NCBI GenBank assembly: GCA_903861145.1
Contig: CAIOTH010000036.1
Location: 1 to 49,126, forward strand
Source of the DNA: an uncultured Bacteroidota bacterium
GTDB lineage: Bacteria > Bacteroidota > Bacteroidia > Chitinophagales > LD1
Reading direction: 5' to 3'
DNA: 49,126 bases
Numbering within the stretch: position 1 is the stretch's first letter; each line of letters starts with the position of its first letter. Made by a program: the position numbers and the translations under genes. The notes under the pieces were generated by a model, which saw only the letters and a program-made list of their open reading frames with translations, searched no databases and was not told the DNA's origin. Positions 1 to 9,986 of this stretch are shown here, one piece after another.

Positions 1-1503
1 CGTTCCGTTATTGCCTGTTGCACCAGTCGATCCGTCAGTGCCATTGATTCCATCGTTACCCGATGCACCGGTTGCACCATTATTGCCTGTAGCCCCTGTT
101 ACGCCGTTAACACCGTCATTACCTGATGCCCCTGTCGCACCCGCAACGCCTGTTGGGCCATTTGTACCGTCATTACCTGATGCCCCTGTCGCACCTGTTA
201 CACCATTTGTTCCATTATTGCCAGTTGCTCCGGTTGCTCCGTCGTTACCGGAAGCTCCCGTGGCACCAGTTAACCCATTCGTTCCATTATTGCCTGTTAC
301 TCCCGTCGCACCCGTAGAACCATTGGTACCATCATTACCTGACGCTCCCGTGACTCCAGTCGCACCGTTTGTTCCATTATTGCCAGTTACACCTGTTGCT
401 CCGTCGTTACCTGAAGCTCCTGTGGCACCGGTTAGCCCATTCGTTCCATTATTGCCTGTTGCCCCTGTCGCACCGGTAGAGCCATTGGTGCCATCGTTAC
501 CCGATGCACCGGTTGCCCCAGTCGCACCATTTGTTCCATTATTACCCGATGTACCGGTTGCTCCAGTAGCGCCGTTAACTCCGTCGTTACCTGAAGCTCC
601 TGTGGCACCGGTTACTCCATTTGTTCCATTGTTGCCTGTAGCCCCAGTCGTACCGGTAGAACCATTGATTCCATCGTTACCCGAAGCACCGGTAGACCCT
701 GTTGAACCGTTTGTACCATCATTACCTGAGGCTCCTGTTGCACCTGTTGCACCAGTTACCCCATTCGTTCCATTATTGCCTGTTGCACCGGTTGTTCCGT
801 TTGTCCCGTTATTGCCAGTTGTACCGGTTGCTCCATTCAGTCCGTTATTACCTGAAGGTCCTGTGGCTCCAGTTACTCCGGTTACTCCTGTTGTTCCAAT
901 ACCACCAATTGTTCCGGTAGCACCTGTGATACCGTTATTCCCTGTTGCCCCTGTTGCCCCGGTTACCCCCCTGGCCCCAGTGGCTCCTGCGATGCCCGCA
1001 GCACCGGTGGTACCGGTTATACCTTGTATTCCTGTTGCTCCTGTTACACCTCTGGCACCTGTAGCGCCCGTAACCCCAGTAGGGCCCGGAGTTGAAGTTC
1101 CGCCTGATGTAGCAGCATAAAGTGCGTACGGAACGCTAACCAGTTCGGTTGAGCCCATGCTGGTGAAGTTGGTACCTCCGTTGGGGTCGTATTCAACCAA
1201 TAAATACTTGTCGCCGGTTGCCCAGTTAATGCCCGGGAAAGTTCCAAAAACTACTGTTCCCTGTCCGATTTTGGCAGTAAACAAACCGAACTGGTTGGTA
1301 GTAAGTGTCTGTGTTTCCTGGTATTCGGGTGTGCCGGGATTAATTCCCTGATCGATAGTAAATCGTACCGAAACCGTGTGGTTTGTTATCGGGTTACCTG
1401 ATGCATCTCGGGCCACTGCCTGGTAATTAACGGCTTGAGGCACCTGGCCATAGGTAAATAGGTACATAGTAATTACAGAAAACAGCAGTAATAACTTCTT
1501 CAT
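1..1503 (-). CDS. Collagen-like (Gly-X-Y) repeat surface protein, 3' part outside window
   Basis: This gene reads leftward from an ATG at 1503 and is still open at base 1 (501 codons), so its C-terminus is missing. The N-terminus is a signal peptide ([20 protein letters not shown]), followed by a head of about 110 residues containing [12 protein letters not shown] and ending in [12 protein letters not shown]. From about residue 130 it is an uninterrupted Gly-X-Y repeat dominated by GATG, GNNG, GTNG, GVTG and GASG triplets. Such proteins form trimeric collagen-like stalks; the Thr-rich Y positions suggest glycosylation or polar packing rather than hydroxyproline (inference). The head matches that of the protein at 43616-45331, so they are paralogues. 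The repeat forces a long spurious open frame on the opposite strand. Confident on class; ligand or role unknown. Confidence 0.88.
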   Translation of the reverse strand, partial: MKKLLLLFSVITMYLFTYGQVPQAVNYQAVARDASGNPITNHTVSVRFTIDQGINPGTPEYQETQTLTTNQFGLFTAKIGQGTVVFGTFPGINWATGDKYLLVEYDPNGGTNFTSMGSTELVSVPYALYAATSGGTSTPGPTGVTGATGARGVTGATGIQGITGTTGAAGIAGATGARGVTGATGATGNNGITGATGTIGGIGTTGVTGVTGATGPSGNNGLNGATGTTGNNGTNGTTGATGNNGTNGVTGATGATGASGNDGTNGSTGSTGASGNDGINGSTGTTGATGNNGTNGVTGATGASGNDGVNGATGATGTSGNNGTNGATGATGASGNDGTNGSTGATGATGNNGTNGLTGATGASGNDGATGVTGNNGTNGATGVTGASGNDGTNGSTGATGVTGNNGTNGLTGATGASGNDGATGATGNNGTNGVTGATGASGNDGTNGPTGVAGATGASGNDGVNGVTGATGNNGATGASGNDGINGTDGSTGATGNNGT

Positions 1504-1680
1504 AATGTGGTATTCGTTAAGTGTGCAACTAGGGGGTGCCAAATTACGAAGATATTTTGGGTTATTGTTGCCTGAAAGTTAAGGATTGTGATACAAAAAT
1601 GACGCAAAAAATGTCTTTTTAGACAACTTTAGTGCCTGCAAGGGGTGTTTGGAAAGTAGCCCTATTATTTTGTCAGTTTT

Positions 1681-4600
1681 TTATCCTTTTACGATAGTTG
1701 CCAAGTTATCATCAGTATCGCGGTCAATGAGTTTGTTGTAAACGTCTATGCCGGCTTTTGCGGGTTCCTCGTTAACTATTACCACAAAGGTATTTTTGCC
1801 AGGCTTTATTAGTTGCTTTTGAAGGTATAATTGCTTATCGGTGTATTTGCCGTGGATCTCTTTACCCAGCACTCCTATATCGATGTAATCGGCAAACGGA
1901 ATGGCGGTTTCCTTACCTGCACTATCGGCCCGAAATTTTGCCGCAGTTACGTTTATTGTAACCTTGTACTTACCATCAGCGGTTTTTACCCAGCTTGCAC
2001 TATCGCATTTGTTAGAGTAAAGTGTGATGGTTTTATACATATCAGTTATAAGATACTTAAGCGAATCGGGGGTATAGTGCGAAATGGTATCAAGGTAATC
2101 AACCGAGTTTGCGTACGGCGCCCGTTGAAACTGGTTGGCTTTAATAAATGCGCTCATAGCTTTATCAAAATTTTCTTCGCCAATGTAATCCTGCATAGCA
2201 TACATTACGCAACTGGCTTTTTGATAGTAGATGTGCTGTTGATTTAAAACATGGTATAAAGGATATTCGCCATTGGGGTCAAGCTGCCGGCCGGCTAAAT
2301 AGCGGTCCTGTTCGTACTTCAAAAACTTTCGCATTTTATCTGCTCCGAATTTATGTTTCATTACCATCAGGGCCGTATACTGGGCCATACTCTCGGTCAT
2401 AATCAGCGAGCCTTTTTGACGAGAGCCTGAGACCTGGTGCGCCCACCACTGATGGCCAATTTCGTGTGCAGTAACATAGTACGGGTAATCTATTTTTTCA
2501 GGGTCGCGTAAGTCGGCAATAAAACCAATGGACTCGGAAAAGGGAACCGTATTTGCAAACGACTGAGCAAAACTTGCGTAGCGCGGAAACTCAATAATAC
2601 GCGCCTGCCTGAATTGGTAAGGACTGAAATTTTCGCCGGCGTATTTAAGCGCATCTTTCATCCCATCCATCATTGAGGTTAGGTTATAGCCATGACCCTT
2701 GTGATAGTAAATTTCGAGATTAATATCCTTGTATTTATCGCGCGCAACTTCGTATTCTCCGCTTAGGATAGAATAGAAGTTTAATATAGGAGCATCCATT
2801 TTGTAATGGAAATATTTTCTGCCGTTTTCGGTCCATTCTTTTTGCAAGTAGCCCGGCGAGATAGCAATTTGATTGGGCGAGGTACTGACAATACAATCGT
2901 AACGTATCCAGTCTGCATCGTCAAAATATTCACTCATTTCGCGACCAATATTTGTTTCGGGGTCCGACGGTTTTATTTGTTCTGCAAGGCCCTGTTTTTT
3001 GCGCTTGTCTTTTGCATCCAGTTCATTATCCTGGCTGTAGCCGAAATAAGGAACAAACTCATCACTATGTATAAATGAACCGTTGTAAGCAATGGTGTTA
3101 TTATACTGCCCGTTCGGAAAGCCTTTAAGCACCAACGATGAACGCCACGTTACTATTATGGAATCATTGGGTTGTAATGGTTTCGATAACTTATAAATTC
3201 TGAAACCAATCTTTTTATCGTTATAAATTATTTTGCCTAAGTCGTCAAACTCACCGGTGGTAAGCGTGGTTGGGCATGTCATAAATACAGAATCAAGCGG
3301 TTGCGAGGTGCGGTTTTGCAGCGTTATAAGGGTAACCGCTGAGTAGCGTAGTTCTTCCGGCACTAAATCTAATTTAACCTGTATGCCTGCAACTTTTGGG
3401 TTAGGCTGAAATAAAAATTTGCGGTACAGCTTTTCATATTCCGCCTGCGATTTTTCATCGCCTTTGCTAGTTGAGTATTTGTTCAGAACATTTGAGTTAT
3501 AATAAATCCAACCACCGGTACCGGTAAAAATCAGCAGCAAGACAAGCAGTATTACCGAAACCCGGCCCGTAAGGTTTTGACGAAGTAGTGCAAAACGGGA
3601 CTTCAGGTTTTCGTTAGTTCCCCTTTGCCACAATAACTGCGATATCATAGCCAGAATAACGGCTCCAATGCCCCAGTATAATTGGTACCATCCAATGCGG
3701 GAAAGATATTGACCGAAACTATTCATGTCTGAGTATCTATACCCCGGTATATTAAACAACCTGTACAGATAATGCTCGAAACCTAATAAGGGCAAAACCA
3801 GGTAAAACACCGCGTAATAGATGACCATGGCGAAATGACCAACAAATTTGTTGTTAATTATGGTTTGAATAAATAGGGCAAATATGCTTACAAGCATATA
3901 TTGGGGTAGAGCAATGAGATAGAGTGTTTTGAGGTAAAGAAGTAACTCGATATGCGAATAGCCCATCAAAAACTGAATAAAAATGCTGGTAAGCATAATT
4001 ACGGTTACTAATAATATGTTGATGAAGAAAAGCGTAAATGCCTTACTCCAAAAGGGAATCCAATTTGGAACAGGCAGCGTATCGAACATTTGGTCAAGCT
4101 TCAATTCACGCTCATTCCAAACCAGTTCTCCGCTATAAAACGTAATAATTATAAACACAAATAGCGTAAAGAACCCTTTGGTTAGTTCAAGCAGGGCATA
4201 GGTAACAGGGTACACTTTTGTACCATATAAGGCCTCCATATTGGTAGCAGCAAAAAACATAAACGCTACCCCGCCCAGCACAATGCCTATAAATGGAAGC
4301 TGACGCACGATGTTGACAAAACCAACCCATGACCCGTTCAGCATTAGAGCCACGTGATCGGTTAAAGCATAAGTAGTTGTTGTGACCGGCAGATGTGATA
4401 AACTTACAGAATCGCCTTCGGATTCTATGGCCTTTATCTTTTTCCCCGTAGTTGCGGGTGATTTGAATTTAAATACTGCATAGCAAAAAGCAAATATTAA
4501 AACACCAACCGTGATCCAGATCATTCTATTTACCAAAATTGTGCCGATAAAGGGCACCGGTAGTATATTCGATTCATCAACTGTCCAATACCGGGTTACT

Positions 4601-5259
4601 TCGGAAATGGCACCAATTCCAAACGGATCCAGTAGCGCCACTCTTTTAATATTCTCCATGTCGCTTTGAAGATTAAGCGAAATAAGATAGGCAACTAATA
4701 ATATCACATTCGCCAGATAAGCAAAAAGCATCTTTCTGCTTAATGTAGCCACGGCAAAAAAGATGGTGCCTGCAATAAAAATGTTGGGCAATATGAATAT
4801 AAGGTAGGGATGTAAATATAGCGCAAAGCTATTAGGCCCTATTTTTGTGGCGTCTATCAGGTTGAAAGCTGGCCATATAACTGAACCCACATAAAGGCCA
4901 AGAGGTAGCCCCGTAAAAATAAGAGCCGTAATGCAGAACGTAGCGCAAAATCTACCGATTAAATAGCCGGTCTTTCGAATTGGTGTGGTAAAGAACAAGG
5001 GATAGATGTTCATTTCGTAATCACGCTGAACGGTTACGCTAAACATGGCTGAGATAATCAGCATACCAAAGGCACCCAAAAAAGTAAGGGCCAGGGTAAC
5101 CGATATTGGCGCATTTTTGTACACGTTTTTGCTGCCAAAAGTCACGTTGTCTGACGACATCATCCATAACATTAACCCAAATAGCAGGATAAAATATATC
5201 CAGGTAGTAGGCCTGCGTAACCGGTAGTATAATTCGAAAGAGAAAATTTGAAGAAACAT
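1681..5259 (-). CDS. ABC-2 type permease fused to M1-family metallopeptidase
   Basis: An 1192-residue fusion. The first ~570 residues form a polytopic membrane region with two blocks of helices (roughly 15-260 and 310-560), typical of ABC-2 permeases. After a final helix near residue 590 comes a large periplasmic/extracellular part with an M1 (gluzincin) peptidase domain: zinc motif HEIGH at residues 932-936, followed by WW and the third ligand Glu about 20 residues on (TES, residue 956). The usual GxMEN substrate motif is replaced by a divergent PFSESIGF stretch, so aminopeptidase specificity is uncertain. It starts 33 nt after the stop of the ABC ATPase gene and is almost certainly co-transcribed with it. 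This fusion family is known in Bacteroidota; the substrate is not known. The permease may export, or respond to, peptides trimmed by the peptidase (inference). Confidence 0.9.
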   Translation of the reverse strand: MFLQIFSFELYYRLRRPTTWIYFILLFGLMLWMMSSDNVTFGSKNVYKNAPISVTLALTFLGAFGMLIISAMFSVTVQRDYEMNIYPLFFTTPIRKTGYLIGRFCATFCITALIFTGLPLGLYVGSVIWPAFNLIDATKIGPNSFALYLHPYLIFILPNIFIAGTIFFAVATLSRKMLFAYLANVILLVAYLISLNLQSDMENIKRVALLDPFGIGAISEVTRYWTVDESNILPVPFIGTILVNRMIWITVGVLIFAFCYAVFKFKSPATTGKKIKAIESEGDSVSLSHLPVTTTTYALTDHVALMLNGSWVGFVNIVRQLPFIGIVLGGVAFMFFAATNMEALYGTKVYPVTYALLELTKGFFTLFVFIIITFYSGELVWNERELKLDQMFDTLPVPNWIPFWSKAFTLFFINILLVTVIMLTSIFIQFLMGYSHIELLLYLKTLYLIALPQYMLVSIFALFIQTIINNKFVGHFAMVIYYAVFYLVLPLLGFEHYLYRLFNIPGYRYSDMNSFGQYLSRIGWYQLYWGIGAVILAMISQLLWQRGTNENLKSRFALLRQNLTGRVSVILLVLLLIFTGTGGWIYYNSNVLNKYSTSKGDEKSQAEYEKLYRKFLFQPNPKVAGIQVKLDLVPEELRYSAVTLITLQNRTSQPLDSVFMTCPTTLTTGEFDDLGKIIYNDKKIGFRIYKLSKPLQPNDSIIVTWRSSLVLKGFPNGQYNNTIAYNGSFIHSDEFVPYFGYSQDNELDAKDKRKKQGLAEQIKPSDPETNIGREMSEYFDDADWIRYDCIVSTSPNQIAISPGYLQKEWTENGRKYFHYKMDAPILNFYSILSGEYEVARDKYKDINLEIYYHKGHGYNLTSMMDGMKDALKYAGENFSPYQFRQARIIEFPRYASFAQSFANTVPFSESIGFIADLRDPEKIDYPYYVTAHEIGHQWWAHQVSGSRQKGSLIMTESMAQYTALMVMKHKFGADKMRKFLKYEQDRYLAGRQLDPNGEYPLYHVLNQQHIYYQKASCVMYAMQDYIGEENFDKAMSAFIKANQFQRAPYANSVDYLDTISHYTPDSLKYLITDMYKTITLYSNKCDSASWVKTADGKYKVTINVTAAKFRADSAGKETAIPFADYIDIGVLGKEIHGKYTDKQLYLQKQLIKPGKNTFVVIVNEEPAKAGIDVYNKLIDRDTDDNLATIVKG

Positions 5260-5292
5260 GAATTTTTAGTTTAGGATATCTACTTAAACTGA

Positions 5293-6171
5293 TTAAAGGC
5301 CCACTAACGAATTACCAACTACCGTGAAATAAACATCCTCCAAAGTCGGTTCTGATGCGGTAAAAGTGCCATCCGGATTTTCGGTACTAACAGATGTTAT
5401 TTCCATTTGCCCGGCCACCAACCTGTTCGATACCAGGTTGAAATGCGTGTATTTACCCAGCTCATTTTTGGCAATCAGTTTTTTCCAAATTCTGCCGCGG
5501 TAGCTATCAACGGCCTGTTGAGGTGTACCGGTCATTTTTACTTCACCCTTGCTAATAATGGCTAACTGGCTACAAAGGCTGTGTACGTCGTCAATAATAT
5601 GGGTGGAAAGTATAACCACAATATTTTCTGAAATTTCACTGAGCAGGTTGTGGAAACGGTTTCTTTCAGTAGGGTCCAAACCGGCGGTGGGTTCATCAAC
5701 AATAATCAACTTTGGATTGCCAAGCAAAGCCTGCGCAATGCCGAAGCGTTGTTTCATACCACCGCTATAGCCACCCAGGTTTTTCTTTCTTGATTCCCAA
5801 AGGTTGGTTCTTTGCAACAGAGCCTTTACTATTTCTTTTCTTTCAGAGGAATTACTGATTCCTTTTAATCGGGCAAAGTGGTCAAGTAACATTTCGGCAC
5901 TTACACGCGGATAGAGGCCAAACTCCTGGGGCAGGTAGCCTAACATTTTGCGCACCTCTTCTTTTTGATTGAGCACATCTATGTTGCCCATTTTCACCTC
6001 TCCCGAATCTGCTTCCTGCAGTGTGGCAATGGTGCGCATTAAAGAACTTTTGCCGGCGCCATTAGGACCCAAAAGGCCAAACATGCCGGTAGATATATCG
6101 AGCGATACATTTTTAAGCGCCTGAACTCCATTTGAATACGTTTTGTTCAGGTTTTTGATGGATAGTTGCAT
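5293..6171 (-). CDS. ABC transporter ATP-binding protein
   Basis: A 292-residue cytoplasmic nucleotide-binding subunit. Walker A is GPNGAGKSS (residues 35-43), the Q-loop lies in LGYLPQEFGLYP, the ABC signature is YSGGMKQRFGIAQAL, Walker B is LIIVDEPTAGLD, and the switch His is in STHIIDD. The last ~70 residues are a C-terminal extension like those of CcmA/NatA-type ATPases that pair with ABC-2 permeases. It is the first gene of a two-gene minus-strand unit with the permease-peptidase fusion downstream. The likely promoter is in 6172-6321, shared with the divergent P450. Substrate unknown. Confidence 0.93.
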   Translation of the reverse strand: MQLSIKNLNKTYSNGVQALKNVSLDISTGMFGLLGPNGAGKSSLMRTIATLQEADSGEVKMGNIDVLNQKEEVRKMLGYLPQEFGLYPRVSAEMLLDHFARLKGISNSSERKEIVKALLQRTNLWESRKKNLGGYSGGMKQRFGIAQALLGNPKLIIVDEPTAGLDPTERNRFHNLLSEISENIVVILSTHIIDDVHSLCSQLAIISKGEVKMTGTPQQAVDSYRGRIWKKLIAKNELGKYTHFNLVSNRLVAGQMEITSVSTENPDGTFTASEPTLEDVYFTVVGNSLVGL

Positions 6172-6321
6172 ACTAATTTTTTATGAGGTGGTAATTGTGT
6201 TACAGCGACTAATATATGAATAGATTTTAGAAGGGATGTGGCCGCCAAGAATAATGCGCTGAAAATTCAGAATTGCATAACTTGTGGCCATTAACGTAAC
6301 GACAACAACTGAAGTAAATCT

Positions 6322-7704
6322 ATGTCGCAAGCCGCTGCAATACAACCCAAATCTGTTCCTGTTTTGGATGGGCCATGGCCATTGGGTAGTGCTACCTATT
6401 TTGCCAAAGGTCCGCTGACTTTTTTAGATACCTACGTACCGCAGTATGACGGGGTATTTGAGGTAACTTCTTTGTTCTTTAAAATGACCACGGATTTTAA
6501 GAAGATGATGTTTGTTACGAACCCTGATTATGTGAAGCACATTATGCAGGACAACAACCGCAACTATCGGAAAAGCTTTGGTTACGAAGTGCTTAAACTT
6601 TTGTTGGGTAAAGGACTTGTTACCAGCGAAGGCGACTTTTGGAGAAAGCAAAGACGGCTAATGCAACCGGCCTTTCACCGTGACAGGTTGGCGGCTTTCT
6701 CTAAAATAATGACGGACGCATGTACCGTAATGTTGGATAAATGGAAAGCATTACCCGATAAATCAGTTATCAACCTTTCGCACGACCTAATGGAGATGAC
6801 TCTGGCCATAATATGCAAAGCCATGTTTAGTACCGGGGTAAACGATGTGGTTGAGGTGGTAAACCGCGAGTTTAATGTTGCGAATGAAAAGTTAATTGCC
6901 CGCGCTATCAATCCGTTTAGAATTCCTTTGTGGATTCCTACCCCGGGCAACAACCGCGAAAACCAGGCTTACAGTGCTTTACATCAAATTGTTAGCGAGG
7001 TAATTACCAAGCGGCGCAAAAGCACCGAGCGTTACGACGATTTGATGGCTATGCTGATGGAAATGAAAGATGAGGACACCGGTGAAATGATGAGTGATTT
7101 GCAGATAAGGGACGAGGTGGTTACCATATTTTTAGCAGGGCATGAAACGACATCGGTTGCGCTTGCATGGCTGTTTCACTGCCTGGATGAAAATCCTGAG
7201 GTGGAACAAAAGCTATTAGCCGAAGCAACGACTGCTTTAAACGGGAGGACACCCGCCCTTGATGATTTGCGGCAATTGGAATATACACGCATGGTGATTG
7301 AAGAAACCATGCGCCTTTATCCACCGGTTTGGGGTGTAGGTAGACATGCACTTGAGGATGATATGTTTGGTGAATACTTTATTCCAAAAGATACAAATTG
7401 TCTTATCTCGATATATTCTATCCATCGCGACCCGAAATATTGGCCTGAGCCGTTGAAGTTTGTGCCTGAACGTTTTAGCAAAGAAAACAGCAAGGACAGG
7501 CACCGGTTTGTTTACTTTCCGTTTGGCGGCGGGCCAAGGTTATGCATTGGCAATAACTTCGCACTGATGGAGATGCAACTAGCCGTGCCTATGATTGTGC
7601 AGTATTTTAAAATGCACAAACCGGCAGGTTTTAAATTTGAGCTTGACCCGCTTGTTACCATGCGCCCAAAGCCTGAAATGCAAATGGAGATAAGCAGAAG
7701 ATAA
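6322..7704 (+). CDS. Cytochrome P450
   Basis: A 460-residue soluble P450. Diagnostic elements in order: the I-helix oxygen-binding motif AGHETTS, the K-helix ExxR (EETMR), the PERF meander (VPERF), and the haem loop FPFGGGPRLCIG with the axial thiolate at Cys408. No N-terminal membrane anchor and no fused reductase are present, so it needs separate redox partners (ferredoxin/flavodoxin and reductase), none of which lie nearby. The start ATG follows an A/C-rich stretch with no strong Shine-Dalgarno, normal in this phylum. It is divergent from the ABC unit and alone on its strand until the polysaccharide operon 300 bp downstream. The motif set resembles fatty-acid/alkane-type bacterial P450s, but the substrate cannot be read from sequence. 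Confidence 0.95.
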   Translation: MSQAAAIQPKSVPVLDGPWPLGSATYFAKGPLTFLDTYVPQYDGVFEVTSLFFKMTTDFKKMMFVTNPDYVKHIMQDNNRNYRKSFGYEVLKLLLGKGLVTSEGDFWRKQRRLMQPAFHRDRLAAFSKIMTDACTVMLDKWKALPDKSVINLSHDLMEMTLAIICKAMFSTGVNDVVEVVNREFNVANEKLIARAINPFRIPLWIPTPGNNRENQAYSALHQIVSEVITKRRKSTERYDDLMAMLMEMKDEDTGEMMSDLQIRDEVVTIFLAGHETTSVALAWLFHCLDENPEVEQKLLAEATTALNGRTPALDDLRQLEYTRMVIEETMRLYPPVWGVGRHALEDDMFGEYFIPKDTNCLISIYSIHRDPKYWPEPLKFVPERFSKENSKDRHRFVYFPFGGGPRLCIGNNFALMEMQLAVPMIVQYFKMHKPAGFKFELDPLVTMRPKPEMQMEISRR

Positions 7705-7900
7705 ATTTCGCGTATCTTATTTTGCCCTTTCCACAAGTAACTACATTGTTTTCTGCAAGCAGTGATTAGCAAATTACTTACCGCAAGTTTTTCCTATGAA
7801 CGTCGTCTGATATAGTAGGAGGCCTGTATTTATTTTGCTCATTAAACTTTAGCCGGTAAAATGAATCTTATTTTTATAATTCGATGCTTTAAATAGCAAA

Positions 7901-7936
7901 GGAGGAAATCAATTACCTATGCAATTGATTTCCTCC
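7901..7936. terminator. Perfect 14-bp hairpin between P450 and polysaccharide operon
   Basis: GGAGGAAATCAATT at 7901-7914 pairs perfectly with AATTGATTTCCTCC at 7923-7936 around an 8-nt loop. There is no U-tract, so it is not a textbook intrinsic terminator. It may end P450 transcription, act as an mRNA-stabilising 3' structure, or be a leader element of the operon starting at 8004. The 5' arm carries GGAGG, an anti-SD-like match, but no start codon follows. The rest of the 299-bp gap (7705-8003) shows nothing else recognisable. Confidence 0.5.
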
Positions 7937-8003
7937 CCCATAAATCGTCAGGCGTACGAATGAAGCAGTGTTGACCTTGTTATATTTTATCCCATAAACC
8001 ACC

Positions 8004-9986
8004 ATGCAAATTTTAAACGGCGCTAAACTAAGGGCGCATAATTATTTTTTATCGTTATCACTCAATTCCGGAAAGTGGAAGAGGAGTTTTTTGATGTTGT
8101 GTATATTATTGACAAGCACTGTTGCTATGGCCTCGCACACCGATACTTTGGGTTATGCAAAACAGTTAAGAAGTGAGGGCAAATTGAAAGAGGCTGCCGG
8201 TTGGTTGAAAGCCTATCATGCCAACCATAGTACTGACCTCAATTCTTCGTGGATATATGCTCAAACGCTATACTGGTTGAAAGACTTTAAAAAGGCTGAA
8301 AGTATTTATCACGAGGCCATTCTCGCTCACCCCAATAATTATTATTTGCAGCTGGATTATGTTAATGTATTGGTTGCTCTGGGTAACACTAAAAGTGCGA
8401 AACCACTATTAAGCAACTACCGAACTTTTGATTCAACAAGCGCAGGTTTTAAATCGGCCGTTGCGGATTTATACTGGAGCGATAAAAAGCGCAAGGCCGG
8501 CGAAATTGTGTATCGCAATTTTGCACCAACCGCTGCTGATACATTGAAACGCGTGAAGCAGCTAAAAGGCGAAGCTAGAATTCGTGATTCGTATAAGTTG
8601 ATTAAAACATATTACGGCGGCCATAGCAGCGATTTAAATACTACCTGGCTGTTTGGGCAAATTGCTTATCTCGATAAACACTTTAAACAATCGAAAAAGC
8701 TTTATAAAAAGGTTATAGCGGCGCATCCTGATAATTATTATCTGAAATTGGATTATGCCAAAACATTGGTTGACTTTGCTGACTATAAAGAAGCGAAACC
8801 TTTGCTGAGTATGTATCGTGGTTATGATTCTGCCAACCTTGAAATGAGACTTGATTTTGCTAAAGTTTACCTGGCCGAAGGCGAATATGATAAAGCCAAA
8901 AAAGAAATCAATGTGGTTTTGGCTAAGGATGGAAAAAACAGCCGGGCACTGGCCTTGTTAGATGAACTACATGCGGCACAAGCTTCCTGGATAAAAATTA
9001 TGGGGAATTATAATTTCGACTCGCAACCATTGCAAACTATAACTCCGACGGTGGATGCAGGCGTTTATCTGCATCCCGAGGCAAGCCTTAGGCTTAACCT
9101 GCAAACGCCGCTATTTATTAGCAATGGTTCTTTGAAGAATGCACAATGGTTGCAAATTGGCGACCAGTCTGCTTTTCGAAAGGCGGGTTTTCAATTTTCG
9201 TATGATGCCGGTGTGGTAAAGCAGCCCTATTTGAATAAAATATCGTGGACCGGTAATTTGGAATTAAAGCAATTGCTTTTTAAGCATTTTGTGTTACAGG
9301 CTCAAGCTGAGCGAAAACCATATTACTACACTCTAGGCAGTTTAGATACCGTAATAGTGGTGAACAGGTTTTCGGCCTATGCTGAGTGGAACGACTTGAA
9401 TAGCTGGAATGGCCATATCGCTTTTGAATTGAACCAGTTTCCTGATAAAAATTATACCATTGGCGGTAATGGTTGGGTGTTTACTCCTCCGCTAAAGGTT
9501 TCGGTATTAGAGTTTCGCGTAGGGTATGCTTATAGTTATAGCACTTCGAAAAGCAATGGTTTTGTGCCCGAAAATACTTTAGCGCAAATTATAGCCAACT
9601 ACTCAACCACTACAGATATAACCGGTGTTTACAGTCCTTATTTTACGCCCGATAATATGAGCGTGCATTCTGCGCTTGTGTCTATTGTTGCCCACCCGGC
9701 GAAAATATTTGACCTTGGGTTTAATGCCAACGTCGGTTTTTATGCAACTGCTTTAACTCCGTATTTCTACCTTAATAAAAATGCCAGCGAGGCAACATAC
9801 ATAGCCGAGGGATATGCTACTGAGAAATTTTACCCCATGGAGTTCAGTGCTTACGCGCTGGTAAGAATTTCGAAAAAAATAAGCTTAAAAGCGGATTATA
9901 CTTATCGTAAAACATACTTCTATACCAGTAATACAGTGGGTTTAGGTTTGAAAATAAATTTCTGGAATGAGCAAAAAGGGAAGTAA
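8004..9986 (+). CDS. TPR-containing outer-membrane beta-barrel protein (YaiO-like)
   Basis: 660 residues. The N-terminus holds a hydrophobic signal (RSFLMLCILLTSTVAMA, about residues 29-45); the annotated start gives an unusually long n-region, but KWKR just before the hydrophobic core is needed, so the upstream ATG is kept. Residues ~45-330 are helical TPR-like repeats (recurring LKDFKKAESIYHEAI and DEYDKAKKEI type units). From ~330 to the end the sequence alternates in amphipathic beta-strands rich in Tyr/Phe and ends in an aromatic strand, consistent with an outer-membrane barrel like E. coli YaiO, or the TPR-plus-porin design of PgaA/BcsC. It is the first gene of a three-gene operon and overlaps the glycosyltransferase by 20 nt. 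Inferred role: polysaccharide export pore with periplasmic TPR scaffold. Confidence 0.82.
   Translation: MQILNGAKLRAHNYFLSLSLNSGKWKRSFLMLCILLTSTVAMASHTDTLGYAKQLRSEGKLKEAAGWLKAYHANHSTDLNSSWIYAQTLYWLKDFKKAESIYHEAILAHPNNYYLQLDYVNVLVALGNTKSAKPLLSNYRTFDSTSAGFKSAVADLYWSDKKRKAGEIVYRNFAPTAADTLKRVKQLKGEARIRDSYKLIKTYYGGHSSDLNTTWLFGQIAYLDKHFKQSKKLYKKVIAAHPDNYYLKLDYAKTLVDFADYKEAKPLLSMYRGYDSANLEMRLDFAKVYLAEGEYDKAKKEINVVLAKDGKNSRALALLDELHAAQASWIKIMGNYNFDSQPLQTITPTVDAGVYLHPEASLRLNLQTPLFISNGSLKNAQWLQIGDQSAFRKAGFQFSYDAGVVKQPYLNKISWTGNLELKQLLFKHFVLQAQAERKPYYYTLGSLDTVIVVNRFSAYAEWNDLNSWNGHIAFELNQFPDKNYTIGGNGWVFTPPLKVSVLEFRVGYAYSYSTSKSNGFVPENTLAQIIANYSTTTDITGVYSPYFTPDNMSVHSALVSIVAHPAKIFDLGFNANVGFYATALTPYFYLNKNASEATYIAEGYATEKFYPMEFSAYALVRISKKISLKADYTYRKTYFYTSNTVGLGLKINFWNEQKGK

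Noticed and set aside
11-1120. 369-codon plus-strand frame rich in Pro-Val-Ala-Pro
   Set aside because: It is the antisense of a Gly-X-Y repeat; the minus strand has a signal peptide and family head, the plus frame has none.
1831-2247. 138-codon plus-strand frame
   Set aside because: Antisense to the M1 peptidase domain; no protein-like features.
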